This document shows, in pieces, positions 33,225 through 46,109 of a stretch of 64,000 bases of DNA. Source of the DNA: Brucella oryzae (GTDB lineage Bacteria > Pseudomonadota > Alphaproteobacteria > Rhizobiales > Rhizobiaceae). The DNA is taken from contig JAAVLL010000001.1 in the NCBI GenBank assembly GCA_012103035.1, positions 238,501-302,500 of the forward strand, in the 5' to 3' direction. Below the pieces are notes generated by a model. It ran no database searches. It saw only the letters and a program-made list of their open reading frames with translations, and was not told where the DNA came from. Both the position numbers and the translations under genes were made by a program. Numbering within the stretch: the stretch's first letter is position 1; each line of letters begins with the position of its first letter.

Positions 33225-33593
33225 ATGAGGGGCAAATTTGTATTAGGTGCCGGACTAATTCTGGCGCTCACGGCTTGCACGACCAATCGCATTCCAGAAC
33301 AGTTCAGAACCGATCATCATATGGGAGAAGCGAGATATTTTCAGTCTCGCTGTCCTCAATATAAGGCGGTTGATGCAGAGCGTGCGGTATTTGTGTATTG
33401 TATGGCAAACAAGGCTTACAACAGGGAATGTAATCCAGAGCGAACTGCGAGGAGTTTCATCGCAGGGTCGCTGGACGGTTATAAGAGCGCAAAGCTGCGC
33501 TATCAGAATGTACCGGATAAGAAGGTGTGTTCCATTGCCGAGAGCAAGTACGGCGTGAATGGCAGTGAAATGAAGCAATTGCTGAGGCGCTGA
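33225..33593 (+). CDS. Hypothetical lipoprotein
   Basis: This 122-residue product has a signal peptide ending in the lipobox LTAC (KFVLGAGLILALTACTTN). A mature domain with four further Cys follows (SRCPQYKAVD, FVYCMANKAY, RECNPERTA, KKVCSIAESK), which suggests disulfides in the periplasm. The start is ATG 33225 after GGAGGGATA. No family is recognised. The frame is intact. GC is lower than in the neighbours. Confidence 0.7.
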   Translation: MRGKFVLGAGLILALTACTTNRIPEQFRTDHHMGEARYFQSRCPQYKAVDAERAVFVYCMANKAYNRECNPERTARSFIAGSLDGYKSAKLRYQNVPDKKVCSIAESKYGVNGSEMKQLLRR

Positions 33594-33658
33594 GATAAGC
33601 TGCTGTGGAGGCGTAATAAATGCCTTCGCAGTTTTGCGATCTGAATGATTGCCATGAA

Positions 33659-33743
33659 TGGTGCGGGTGGTCGGAATCGAACCGACACTCCTTTCGGAAC
33701 CGGATTTTGAGTCCGGCGCGTCTACCAGTTCCACCACACCCGC
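33659..33743 (-). tRNA. tRNA-Leu (CAA)
   Basis: On the minus strand the gene begins GCGGGTGTGGTGGAACTGG. The anticodon arm is CCGGA-CTCAAAA-TCCGG (anticodon CAA, reading UUG). A long variable arm, typical of class II tRNAs, and the T arm GTCGGTTCGATTCCGAC follow. The acceptor CCCGC pairs with GCGGG. It ends ACCA, so the CCA is encoded. The length is 85. Confidence 0.96.
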
Positions 33744-34005
33744 ACATTTCTGCCGAAGCAGTTCGATATGGTCCAAAGGGACTGCGGGTTGGGATATAAC
33801 GGCTAAACGAAACGAGGTCAATTGCTCAAAAGCGCAGCTTACACCGCTCTTGGAAAAGAAGATTGGACGGGTAAGAAGTAATGACGTGGTAATCTGCTCA
33901 GCCGCCCACCGTAACGGTTGTATTTCAGTCAACAGACCTGTTCCTGACAGTGTCAGGCAAAACACCTTATGTGTTCAGAACGGCTTGGAAATAAGCTGCC
34001 GCTCT

Positions 34006-34107
34006 TTATCTGCGCAAGGTCGCTTCAACCAGATTCCAGAAGACCAGAAGGGCGATGAAACCCAACAGGACATAATCCAGCGTGCTGACATAGTGAAAAT
34101 ATTCCAT
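34006..34107 (-). CDS. Unannotated 33-residue single-pass membrane protein
   Basis: ATG 34107 is preceded by GGAAGGAGATGCGCT, a strong ribosome site 7 nt away. The peptide begins MEYFHYVSTLDYVLLGF, continues IALLVFWNLVEATLRR and stops at TAA 34006-34008. Residues 12-27 form one membrane helix, with a basic C-terminus that would stay cytoplasmic. It looks like a genuine small membrane protein of the CydX/KdpF size class but matches neither. It lies between tRNA-Leu and the phosphoethanolamine transferase gene, both on the same strand. Confidence 0.65.
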   Translation of the reverse strand: MEYFHYVSTLDYVLLGFIALLVFWNLVEATLRR

Positions 34108-34336
34108 AGCGCATCTCCTTCCCCGGGAGGGCGCGACAGCGTTTGAGCCAGACGAAAGCTTTATGATTTATCCGGGGCTATAGGCACTCTTTCAAAGTGC
34201 CGGATTGCACCGGTGCGGACCTCCTCTTCCGCCTGTTCATGCGCTCTCCCAAGACAAAGTGTATCACGCTTTGCCGTATGGCTCAAATCATTGGTTCGGC
34301 TGATAGAATCGGCCAAAAGATGCGGTGCCGGATACC

Positions 34337-35969
34337 CTAGTTCGATGTCGCGATATTGGCTTTCCGGCAGTTGGCAAAGCGGTCTAGCGCCCGGTCATAG
34401 GCCGACGTTTTCACGCCCATCATGCCGATGATCGTGTGGAATAGATTGTCGTGTGAGGAAGGGGCGGCAGCGTCTTGCCTGACGCAGGCCGTGTCGAGCC
34501 GGGTTGCATTGGCATAATCCGGCGAAAACCACGCGACGAAGGGAATATGCGTCTGTTCGTCAGGCGCAATGAAATAGGGTGCAGCGTGAAGATAAAGACC
34601 GTCTTCGCCGAGCGATTCTCCATGGTCTGACATGTAGACCATGGCAGGAGCAAAGCGGTCTTCGCTCGCTTTGAGCACGTTGATGATCTCCGACAATATG
34701 TGGTCGGTATAGAGGATCGAGTTGTCATAGGAATTGACGATCTGGTCGTTGGTACAATCCGAAAATTCGCTCGTGCGGCATTCTGGCTTGAACTTGGCAA
34801 ATTCCGGCGGATAGCGGCGATAATAGGATGGACCGTGACTGCCGGTCATGTGCAGGACAATCGTCGCGTTGCCGTTTACGTCTTTCAGGTGGTCACGCAG
34901 CCGGTCGACCAGAATCTGGTCGAGGCATTCACCGCCTTCACAGTAACGTGTATCATTAGAATTCTGTAGATCGACTGTCGGTATGCGGTCCGAAACGCCT
35001 TTGCTGCCGGTGTTATTTTCATACCACGCGACCTTGATGCCGGCGTGATTGAGAACATCCATGAGATTTTCCGAACCATGGAATTTAGAGCTTGAATATT
35101 CCTTGCGTGGAAAGGGCGAGAACATGCACGGTACGGAAACCGATGTGTCGGTCCCGCAGCTTGTCGTGTTTGTGAAGGTGACGATATCCTGCTGTTTGAG
35201 TTCGGGATCGGTCTCGCGCGGGTAGCCGTAAAGGCTGAAATTCTGGGCACGGGCCGTTTCTCCCACAACGATTACTGTCAGCAGCTTCTTGCCCGATGCA
35301 ATTGGCGGCAATGTCTGTTTGGCATCCAGGCCGAGCGGTGCATCACGATCTGCCTGTCATTAAGATCTCGCGCAATATACTGTACGGTGCTCTTGAGCGG
35401 CGTGCCGGGCATCAGCCGTTCCATGATGTCGGAGCGGTGCTCGCGATACATCGAGGAGAAGCTGCCATAATCCGAGCCGATAAGCGCGATGGCAACGGCC
35501 AGGCAGACGATGATCGAAACCGTATTGACGAGAAGCTTTTGCAGCAAAGGCCGATGCTTCACGCGGATCCAGATAATCAGAAACGAGGGAATGACGGCAT
35601 AAAGCAGCATATGCAGCAGAAAGCCCGTCGTTATCAGGTGGCCGGATTCGGCCTTTGTCGTCGTGAGCGTTGCCTCGACAACGTTTCTGTCGATGATCGT
35701 GCCGAAAGTATCCGTGAAATAGGAGCCGCCCGCGGCGACCCATACCGCGAAAATCAGAACCGGCTTGATGATATACTTCGCCGAGAAAGCCATCAGAACG
35801 GCAATATGGATGAGAAGAATAGCCGCCGCCGCAACGACCAGTTTTGCGGATGGTCGGAGAAATAGGCGATCAGACGTTGCCAGAAAGAAGTATTGGTGAA
35901 AGCGAGGAGATAAATCGCGGTCAGGACGCAAAGCGTACCGCTGGCGATGGTCGGGCGTGGAAATCGCAT
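34337..35969 (-). CDS. eptA: Lipid A phosphoethanolamine transferase, EptA type (two frameshifts)
   Basis: This inner-membrane enzyme adds phosphoethanolamine to lipid A (or core) and raises resistance to cationic peptides. About five N-terminal helices are present (for example LVVAAAAILLIHIAVLMAF). The periplasmic sulfatase-fold domain has the metal site TVIVVGETARAQNFSLYGY, the catalytic Thr in TSCGTDTSVSVPCMFS and the late metal residues VYMSDHGESLGEDGLY with THIPFVAWFS. Frames break at the T4 run 35842-35845 and near 35335. The total is about 544 residues. The start ATG 35969 gives MRFPRPTIASGTL. Confidence 0.92.
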
Positions 35970-36141
35970 TCCTGAACCTTCAAAATCCAATTTGACCGAT
36001 ACTGGCCGATAGTGCCGTTAAGGATGAAGCTTCGCAGGGCTTCCGCAAAACTGCAATCGCAACTTTCTTTGCCGGATAAATCCGGGATCGGAGATTCAGG
36101 ACAGTGATTTCTGGGCTTTTAAGGTTGGTTTAAATTAGGCA

Positions 36142-37426
36142 TTATTTCTTCTCTGTGAAACTGCGGATGCGATTGCGCACGATGCGGGCCAGATTGCGGG
36201 TCCGTTGATAAAGATGGATCTGTGAGGCTGCCTGACGGACAAGCTTGTCCGCTGACGGGTTGAGCCCGATCACCAGCGTTTCGATTGTCTCGCGCCTGTC
36301 GAACAGCCGCGTCATGACCGGATGATCCGGAACGGCGCAGGAATCGGTGCGGTTGATGTTCGGATCGTTCAGATGGTTCTTCACGACCTCAATCATCAGA
36401 AGCACGCCGGGAGACCATGCGTTCAGGCTCATCATAGGCCGTCTTCCACGTCCAGGCTTCGCCTGAAACCGTAAAGACGATCAAAATGGCGATGACCCGG
36501 CCATCAAGTTCCAGTGTATGCACGCGCACGCAGTCACGTTCGGCAAGATTGTTGACTGCCTCGCGGGCGAAAGCCGCGCGAAACCGGTCCACGGCCATGG
36601 CGGTGCCGCGCTTACCCTTCCAACCGCTCGCTTCGAGCGTCAGGAAATGTTCGAAGGCATGGCGCACTTCGTCCGGCGTGCGAGCGACGCGATAGGCAAG
36701 CTCGCCCTTTTCCGCCAGCCTGCGCCATAGACGATTATAGTCCCGGCGATGATGTGCGCCGATTGCCTCTTTGATATAGGCGTTGCCGTCCAGATCGCTT
36801 TGGAGGAAGGGGCGCTCCTTCTGCTCTATGGCAACCAAAGGCAATTGTCGGCCCACCGCAACCGAACGGATCAGTTTTGCCGCCGGGCCGTTCGCACGCA
36901 TTTCTGGCAAAACAAGCACATCCGGTAATCTGAGATGCCTGCGCGCCAGAATGTCGAACAAATCTTCCAGCACGCCGACAGGGTCGTCGTGATCGATCAG
37001 CGGCGTACCCTGCGGTCCGAATGGTGTAGACCAGGCACGGATCACCGGCGTCGATAGCGGCAAACCGGGACGCTCGATCGTATAGGGCATGACGAAGCGC
37101 AGGCGGCTGCGGATTTCGTTTTCGTCACGCATGACCATGAAGCGCACTTCGCGATCTTCAAGGCGCGGCATGGCCGGTGCCAGAAACCGTGCATTGAAGA
37201 ACACGTTCGGCTCGACGGTCCGGTTGCTTAAATGATCGAGTTCGTCCCGCAACTCGAAGCCTGCTGCAGCGCCATAGATCGCCAGCTTGCGTGGTATCTC
37301 GCGACTGTGAAGGCTTTCCTCCAGTTTCTTGGCAGCTTCAAAGGACACTCCGCTTTCGGAAAGCTCCGAAACGATGTGGGCTGCATTTCCGCCTGCCGAT
37401 TCTTCAAGCAAAGGTTTCGCGGCCAT
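36142..37426 (-). CDS. GNAT-fold acyltransferase (BioF2/CelD-like, one frameshift)
   Basis: The protein has about 428 residues with a C-terminal acetyltransferase-like domain. The region RHAFEHFLTLEASGWKGKRG, followed by ELDGRVIAILIVFTVSGEAW, is typical of the BioF2-like acyltransferases often found in exopolysaccharide clusters. The last 95 residues (SPGVLLMIEVVKNHLNDPN onward) are in another frame, joined by one base near 36428. ATG 37426 overlaps the stop of the upstream flippase gene (TAATG), so the two are coupled. Confidence 0.8.
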
Positions 37427-38846
37427 TACAAAGTCCCCTCCGAGGTCTTGGTACGGTCTCGTGGAATGAGAATGAACATGGTTATGTGCAAGGTGCGTGA
37501 TACGGCTGCTGAAAGGAGTGCTGCTTCCATCAGCATGGCAATGGCTGTCGAAATGGCGGCGCCCGTCAGGCCGAGGCGCGGTATCAGAACCAGATTGAGA
37601 ATGACGTTGATGGCAAGTGTCGCGGCATAGAGCAGGGCGCAGATATTCTGCTTGCCCGACATATTGAGAAGGCTTTCCGCCGGGCCGACGCTGGCGCGCG
37701 CGATCACTCCGATGATGAGAATGAACAGAAGCGGATAGCCTGCGGTGAAGGCCGGCCCGAAAAGCCGAAGAAGCGGATAGCCCGTCAGCAGAATGATGGC
37801 GCCCAACAACAATGTCGGCCAGAATGTCCAGCGGACGGATGCTTCGGCAAAGCTTGCAAATTCGGTTCGGTCGCCGCTGTGCAGCAGATCCGAATAGCGT
37901 TGGGCAACGCTGGCCTTCACGGCGAAATAGACAAAATGGGCAAGCGCCATGATCTTCGTTGCGGCGAAGTAGATCGCCACATGCTCGGGATCGAGCGCAT
38001 GCCCCACCATCAACACATCGACATTGATGAGCAGGAAGAAAAACCTTCCACCAGGAAAATCGGAAGGGCCACTTTCATCCATTCGCCAAGGCGCTGGTCA
38101 CGCACGGCGGCGGGAATATCTCTTTCCAGCGAGCGATCCACGGTCAGAAACTGCCCGATGGTGGTAAGCCATGTCGCGGCGATCGACACGGCAAGCGCGA
38201 CGGTTGCCGTGGAAGGCAACCCTGCTTCATGGGCGATGATCATGAACAGGAGAACCAGAAGCGGGCGGACAATATAGCTTGGCGTCAACGCCATCATCAC
38301 CCAGGTACGCGAGCGCGCAATGCCATCCAGCATATTGCCGAGTGTAATCATCGGCAGGCAGATGAAGCCGAGGATGAAGGGCACAAGATAATAGCTCGCC
38401 ACATGGTCCTTGAGCAGAAGCAGCAGGCCCGCGCCCAGAAGCGCGATCAGAGTTGCGGCTGTGAAAGCGAAGACGCGCCCGGCGAGGATGATGCCGCGCA
38501 CGAGGCCGAACAGCTGGCGCTGCACATATTCCGGTACAAAGCGGATGATGGTCGTGTGCAGTCCGAAACAGGCCAGATCGCCGATGATGATCATGGTGAG
38601 CCAGACGAGGACGAAAATGCCGTACTCAAATTCACCCATCCAGCGGGCCAGAATAACCTGGGACAGAAGAGCGATGGCCGCGCTTGCCACACGCACGCAA
38701 AAGGCGACGAGGGAAGAGCGCTGTGCGCTTGCCTGCGGTCCGCTATCCGTAAGCACGCCATCCAGCCGCTCCGTCACGGGACGAAGCCTGGCTGCGATCC
38801 TGCCGGGTAGAAACCGGCTCGCCGTTTCAGCTGCCGAAAACCGCAC
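37426..38846 (-). CDS. Polysaccharide flippase-like (MOP superfamily) membrane protein (one frameshift)
   Basis: This protein of about 473 residues has 12-14 helices, for example VARVASAAIALLSQVILARWM-like and EFEYGIFVLVWLTMIIIGDL, ending LSAAVSRTLHITMFILIPRD. It fits the oligosaccharide flippase/MATE-like superfamily that moves lipid-linked glycans. The frame breaks at the A5 run 38039-38043. One more T on the gene strand gives VEGFFFLLINVDVLMVGHAL. The start is GTG 38846. It is coupled to the GNAT gene, and a role in surface polysaccharide is likely. Confidence 0.85.
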
Positions 38847-39105
38847 TGTTTGCCAACCCTATCTTTGCAAGCCTTCCCTGGCCTGCTTTTTCGTGCCTGT
38901 GCTTGGTCGCTCAGACTGCATGGAAACCTTAGACAGGAGTTCTTTATAAAGAGAAAAGAAAAAGTCTAATCTGCAAGTGGTCGCAAGACTTCAAGGAATG
39001 GTGAGTATTCTCTAAATGGCTTTTATATTCTAAGTATCTAAAATAAAGCGGGCCAGACAACTGTTCGCGGCACGTATCTGCGCATATCAGGCGGTAGAAA
39101 ACAAA
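38847..39105. other. Intergenic region upstream of the flippase gene
   Basis: This region between the flippase start and the secA terminator has an AT-rich centre (about 38935-39060) that probably carries the flippase promoter on the minus strand. I see no ORF with a ribosome site and no strong hairpin before 39106. Confidence 0.35.
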
Positions 39106-39130
39106 ACCCCGGCTAATGCTTTGCCGGGGT
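39106..39130 (-). terminator. Rho-independent terminator after secA
   Basis: An 8-bp perfect stem (ACCCCGGC/GCCGGGGT) with a 9-nt loop is followed on the minus strand by TTTGTTTTC. It is 30 bp past the secA stop. Confidence 0.85.
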
Positions 39131-39159
39131 CTGTTTATGATGATCGAGCTGGCCTTACA

Positions 39160-41879
<2,720 letters not shown>

Positions 41880-42288
41880 CACTGGTCCTTTCCTGTCCGT
41901 TCAGCCGGAAGCGCTTCCGGCGCCATAGCCCTTTCGATTTCACTGAAATTCTCGAAAGGCGCTAACTCTTTGTTTTATCGCATTTTCGAACACAAAACCG
42001 CTTCGCACTTTTGCTGATAATGCTTCGTCGAATGCTTTATTCACGCGTATTGAAACAATTGCAAGAAAACTGCATCGTGAAAGCTGCCAGATACGGCGCA
42101 TTTTCGGCGCAATTCACCCGCCCCTTACTGGACGTAAAGCCGAAGGACAGATAAGAGGGGCTTCGGGCGATGTCAACGTTGCTCTAAAGGCTGGAAAACC
42201 TTTCCTTTGTTGCAATATTGGAGGTATCCGGGCCAAATTCCGCCGCATTCATCGGGCCGGTAAGCGGTCACGAAGGAGAGAATTCCAT
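41880..42288. other. Intergenic region between secA and the parvulin gene
   Basis: This divergent promoter region of about 400 bp contains a copy of the dispersed repeat at 41977-42023. The TTAAC-free right part has an A/T-rich stretch near 42195-42225 and GGAGG at 42220, but no ORF that I trust. The parvulin gene's ribosome site AAGGAG is at 42273. Confidence 0.4.
41977..42023 (+). repeat. Dispersed intergenic repeat, copy 2
   Basis: This stretch shares the core CAAAACCGCTTCGCACTTTT plus GCT with the copy at 61741-61788, and similar flanks (TCGCATT before, AATGCT after). It is downstream of no gene and upstream of secA. Confidence 0.7.
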
Positions 42289-43275
42289 ATGAAAGCCATT
42301 CTGAAAGCCCCTTATCGCAAGGCTCTCGCTGTCGTCGGCATGTCTCTGGCGGCCTCTGTGGCGCTGGCAAGCTACTCAGGCGCTGCATTCGCACAGGATG
42401 CGACCCAAGGTACTGAAAAGCCTGCTGCTGCACCGGCTGCAGCTCCAGAAAAAAGAAGATCCGTCCAAGGTTCTGGCGACCGTCAACGGCAAGGACATCA
42501 CGGTTGGTGAAGTCGATCAGGCTGCAGGCGATCTCGATCCGCAGTTCTCGCGCCTTCCTGCCGAGCAGCGTCGTCTGGCTGCGCTCGCTGCCCTGATCGA
42601 TATCAAGGCAATGGCTGGTGAAGCCGAAAAGAAAAGCTCGACCAGTCCCAGGAATTCAAGAATCGTATGGAATTCCTGCGTGAACGCGCGCTCCATAACG
42701 AATATTTCAAGGATGAGGTTGTCGACAAGATCAGCGATGACGATGTGCGTGCGCGCTACGACAAGGAAATCGCAGCCATGCCGCCACAGGTTGAGGTGCG
42801 AGCCCGTCACATCCTCGTGAAGACCAAGGAAGAAGCTGAAGCCATCATCAAGAAGCTTGAAGGCGGAGCCAAGTTCGAGGACCTGGCCAAGGAAAGCTCG
42901 ACCGACGGTACGGCAGCCAATGGTGGCGATCTCGGCTACTTCGCTGAAGGCCAGATGGTGCCGGAGTTCGAAAAGGCCGCCTTTGCGCTCGCCAGGTGAA
43001 TACACCAAGGAGCCGGTCCAGACCCAGTTCGGTTTCCATGTGATCCAGCTCGAGGATCGTCGCACCAAGCAGCCGCCGGCATTCGATCAGGTCAAGGACC
43101 AGATCCGTTCGATCATCATGCGCGAGCGTTATGTCGAAACCGTCAAGAAGCTGCGTGACGGCATGAAGATCGATTACAAGGACCCGGCTGTCGAGAAGGC
43201 CATGAAGGATGCCGCCGCAGCCAGGAAGGCGCGGACAAGGATGACGCGCCGGAAGAGGCTGCTCCACAGCAGTAA
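42289..43275 (+). CDS. Periplasmic peptidylprolyl isomerase, SurA/PpiC type (four frameshifts)
   Basis: This parvulin-type foldase helps envelope protein folding. A signal peptide ([20 protein letters not shown], cleavage after AFA) leads into an N-terminal SurA-like helical part ([20 protein letters not shown]). The parvulin domain follows ([55 protein letters not shown]). The C-terminal tail is Ala/Gln-rich. Frames break near 42450, 42640, 42998 and 43222. Adding one base at each site restores about 330 residues ending AAPQQ. ATG 42289 follows AAGGAGAGAATTCCAT. Confidence 0.88.
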
Positions 43276-43293
43276 AATTTCGCTTGAAGCATC

Positions 43294-43320
43294 AACGCCC
43301 CGGCTTGCCGGGGCGTTTTT
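43294..43320 (+). terminator. Rho-independent terminator after the parvulin gene
   Basis: A 10-bp perfect stem (AACGCCCCGG/CCGGGGCGTT) with loop CTTG and a following T run lies 18 bp past the stop. Confidence 0.93.
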
Positions 43321-43405
43321 ATTTCGATCTTGCGTTTCCCGCTTGATTTTAAGCCGCAAACCTTTCCAATGCGGCAAACCAAACCGAATATCCTTCGAGG
43401 CACTT

Positions 43406-44646
43406 ATGTCCGCGTCTGTTTCTCCGCTCGCTCCTAAACACTACCCCACAATGCCGGTCGTTCATGGTGTACGCATCGCCACCGCTGCTGCCGGGATCAA
43501 GTATAAGGGGCGAACGGATGTGATGCTGATGGTCTTCGACCGACCGGCAGAAGCCGCAGGCGTTTTCACCCGTTCGCTCTGCCCGTCGGCGCCGGTCGAT
43601 TTTGCCGCCGCAATCTTGTGCACGGAAAGGCTCGTGCAGTCGTCGTCAATTCCGGCAATGCCAATGCTTTTACCGGTATCAAGGGGCGCGAGGCGACGGA
43701 AGCAACGGCGGAAGCCGCCGCCAAAGCGGTTGGCTGCGCCACAACGGATGTGTTTCTGGCTTCAACCGGCGTGATCGGCGAACCGCTCGATGTAAGCAAG
43801 TTCGGGCATCTGCTTGGCGATATGAACAAGGATGCGGTCGAGGATTTCTGGACCGAAGCCGCCAAGGCGATCATGACCACGGATACCTATCCGAAGGTTG
43901 CGACCGAAACGGTTCTGCTCGGCCAGGTGCCGGTCACGATCAACGGTATCGCCAAGGGTGCAGGCATGATTGCGCCGGATATGGCGACGATGCTTTCCTT
44001 CGTCGTCACTGATGCGCCGATCAAGGCCGATGTGTTGCAGAGCCTGCTCTCCAAGGGCGTCGGCTCGACCTTCAATGCTGTGACAGTGGATAGTGACACA
44101 TCCACATCGGATACGCTGATGCTGTTCGCCACCGGCACGGCGGCGGAACGCGGTGCGCCGGAGATTACCGACTCCGCCGACAAACGGCTGGGTGAGTTCA
44201 AGAAGGCGCTTGGCCGTCTGCTGAAATCGCTGGCGCTGCAGGTCGTGCGTGACGGCGAGGGTGCACGCAAGATGGTGGAGGTCGAAGTGACCGGCGCGAA
44301 GTCCGCAGCTTCCGCCAAGAAGATTGCGCTTTCCATCGCCAATTCGCCGCTGGTCAAGACAGCTGTCGCCGGTGAGGATGCCAATTGGGGCCGCGTGGTT
44401 ATGGCTGTCGGCAAGGCAGGCGAGCCTGCCGATCGCGACCTGCTTGCCATCTGGTTCGGCGATATTCGTGTGGCCCATCAGGGCGAGCGCGATCCGGCCT
44501 ATTCGGAAGACGCCACCTCCGCCTATATGCAGGGCGAGGATATTCGCATTCGCGTCGATCTGGGAATCGGTCGCGGTAAGGCAACCGTCTGGACCTGCGA
44601 TCTCACCAAGGAATATGTGGCGATCAACGGCGATTACAGAAGCTAG
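43406..44646 (+). CDS. argJ: Bifunctional ornithine acetyltransferase / N-acetylglutamate synthase ArgJ (one frameshift)
   Basis: This enzyme recycles the acetyl group in arginine synthesis. It matures by self-cleavage before a Thr, here in [20 protein letters not shown] (ATML). Conserved parts are [39 protein letters not shown] and [20 protein letters not shown]. The frame breaks at the T4 run 43600-43603; one base more gives [19 protein letters not shown]. The total is about 413 residues from ATG 43406. Confidence 0.95.
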
Positions 44647-44680
44647 GCTCGCGATATTCGGATTCCAGCGGCCTGCAAAT

Positions 44681-44749
44681 AGCACTCTTTTGTGCTTCCA
44701 GTGCTCATGTACCCAAAAGTACATTCCGCTCCGGTTCTCAAAGAGCACT
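44681..44749. repeat. Nested inverted repeats between argJ and the GNAT gene
   Basis: One hairpin is AGCAC(N6)GTGCT at 44681-44696. A second stem is formed by AGTGCTC (44700-44706) with GAGCACT (44743-44749). It encloses ATGTAC(CCAAAA)GTACAT at 44707-44724. There is no T run, so it is not a classic terminator. Confidence 0.55.
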
Positions 44750-44822
44750 ATTTTCGGCACGCTGTCTTCCCGAATCTCATCGAGCCTGAGCGCTCAATCC
44801 GTCATCGTTTGAGGAGTTTATT

Positions 44823-45575
44823 GTGCCAAGTCTTGCCATCGTTCGTCAGCTTGAAGCCGTTGGCTTCCGTGCCTGGCCCGCCACATCGGTTCATTATGAC
44901 GGTACATGGGCGATACGCATGACCGCGGCGCATCCATCCCGGCGCCTCAACTCGATCAATCCGCTCGACCCCGGCGACACGCGCGATATTCCAACACGTG
45001 TAGAGCTGGCAGCACAGCGTTTTCGCGCCTATGGCCGTGTTCCCTGCTTCAGGCTTTCGCCGCTCGCGCGCGAGCTTGAGGATTATCTCGAAGGGCTTGG
45101 CTGGAAGCGCCGGGACGAAACCATCGTGATGACGGCGAATCTCGAAGAACTCGATCTGTCGGGCGCCATCGACCAGATACCGTTGAAGGATATCGGGCGC
45201 TTCGTGGATGCCTCGCTTTCGATCCATGAAAGACCAGAGGACATGCGGCCCGGATTTTCCGAACTCCTCAATAGCGTTCGACCGAACAATGGCATGTTCG
45301 TGCTGGAAGAAGGCGGACGAGCGGTATCCAACCTGCTTTGCGTGCAGGATGGCGTGATGGCGGGTCTGTTCGATGTCGGAACCCTGCGCGATGCAAGGCG
45401 TAAGGGATATGGCCACGCGATTGTGGGTTCTGCGCTCAAATGGGCCGCAAAGCTCGGTGCAAAGACGGCATGGCTGCAGATCGAGGCGGACAATGTCGCC
45501 GGACTTGCGCTTTACGAGAGCTTCGGCTTTCAGGAGGCCTATCGCTATGCCTATCGGGAGAGCAACGAGAAATGA
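44823..45575 (+). CDS. GNAT family N-acetyltransferase
   Basis: This protein of 250 residues has an N-terminal extension and a C-terminal GNAT domain. VIEDGVMAGLFDVGTLRDARRKGYGHAIVG contains the acetyl-CoA loop (RRKGYGHA), and ALYESFGFQEAYRYAYR is the family's C-terminal signature. The start GTG 44823 (PSLAIVRQLEAVGF) has GAGG upstream. The frame is intact. It overlaps mutT by ATGA. The acceptor is unknown. Confidence 0.85.
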   Translation: MPSLAIVRQLEAVGFRAWPATSVHYDGTWAIRMTAAHPSRRLNSINPLDPGDTRDIPTRVELAAQRFRAYGRVPCFRLSPLARELEDYLEGLGWKRRDETIVMTANLEELDLSGAIDQIPLKDIGRFVDASLSIHERPEDMRPGFSELLNSVRPNNGMFVLEEGGRAVSNLLCVQDGVMAGLFDVGTLRDARRKGYGHAIVGSALKWAAKLGAKTAWLQIEADNVAGLALYESFGFQEAYRYAYRESNEK

Positions 45576-45987
45576 CCGAGGTGAAGGGACGCCGCATTCT
45601 TCTGGTCGCGGCTTGCGCATTGGTGGATTTGGATGGCCGGGTATTGCTGACGCAGCGCCCGGAAGGCAAGCAGCTTGCCGGCCTGTGGGAGTTTCCCGGC
45701 GGCAAGGTGGAACCGGGCGAAACACCGGAAGAAACGCTGATCCGAGAATTGCAGGAAGAAATCGGCATTACCACGAAGGTGGCCTGCCTTGCTCCGCTGA
45801 CATTCGCCAGCCACACCTATGATGACTTCCACCTGCTGATGCCGCTCTATGTCTGCCGTCGTTATGAAGGCATCGCGCGGGGCTTGAAGGGCAAGCGCTC
45901 AAATGGGTTCGCCCAAAGGATATGCGCGACTATCCGATGCCGCCGGCCGACGAACCGCTGATCCCGTTCCTGTTGGATCTTCTGTAA
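45572..45987 (+). CDS. mutT: Nudix 8-oxo-dGTP diphosphatase MutT (one frameshift)
   Basis: This enzyme removes oxidised nucleotides. The Nudix box is GGKVEPGETPEETLIRELQE followed by EIGI (GX5EX7REXXEEXG). Upstream, LLVAACALVDLDGRVLLTQR is typical of the family. The frame changes near 45885; restored, the tail reads ALKWVRPKDMRDYPMPPADE and ends IPFLLDLL at TAA 45985-45987. The total is about 138 residues. The ATG overlaps the stop of the GNAT gene. Confidence 0.9.
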
Positions 45988-46109
45988 AGGAAGCTCTGTC
46001 CACGACTGTGGAAAAGGTTGGCAATTTCTTACGATTCCGCTGGCCAGTTAATCTATGATTCACTCCGTTGGGGCATTCTCGTTTACGAGTTGCCCCGGAG
46101 TCTTGAAGC

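Noticed and set aside
33943..33957. Short palindrome CCTGACAGTGTCAGG as a terminator
   Set aside because: There is no T run on either strand and only seven base pairs. It may be an operator, but nothing else supports it.
36119..36133. TTAA-N7-TTAA upstream of eptA as a CtrA site
   Set aside because: The spacing fits, but the consensus C after the second half-site is A on both strands, and such half-sites occur by chance in AT-rich gaps.
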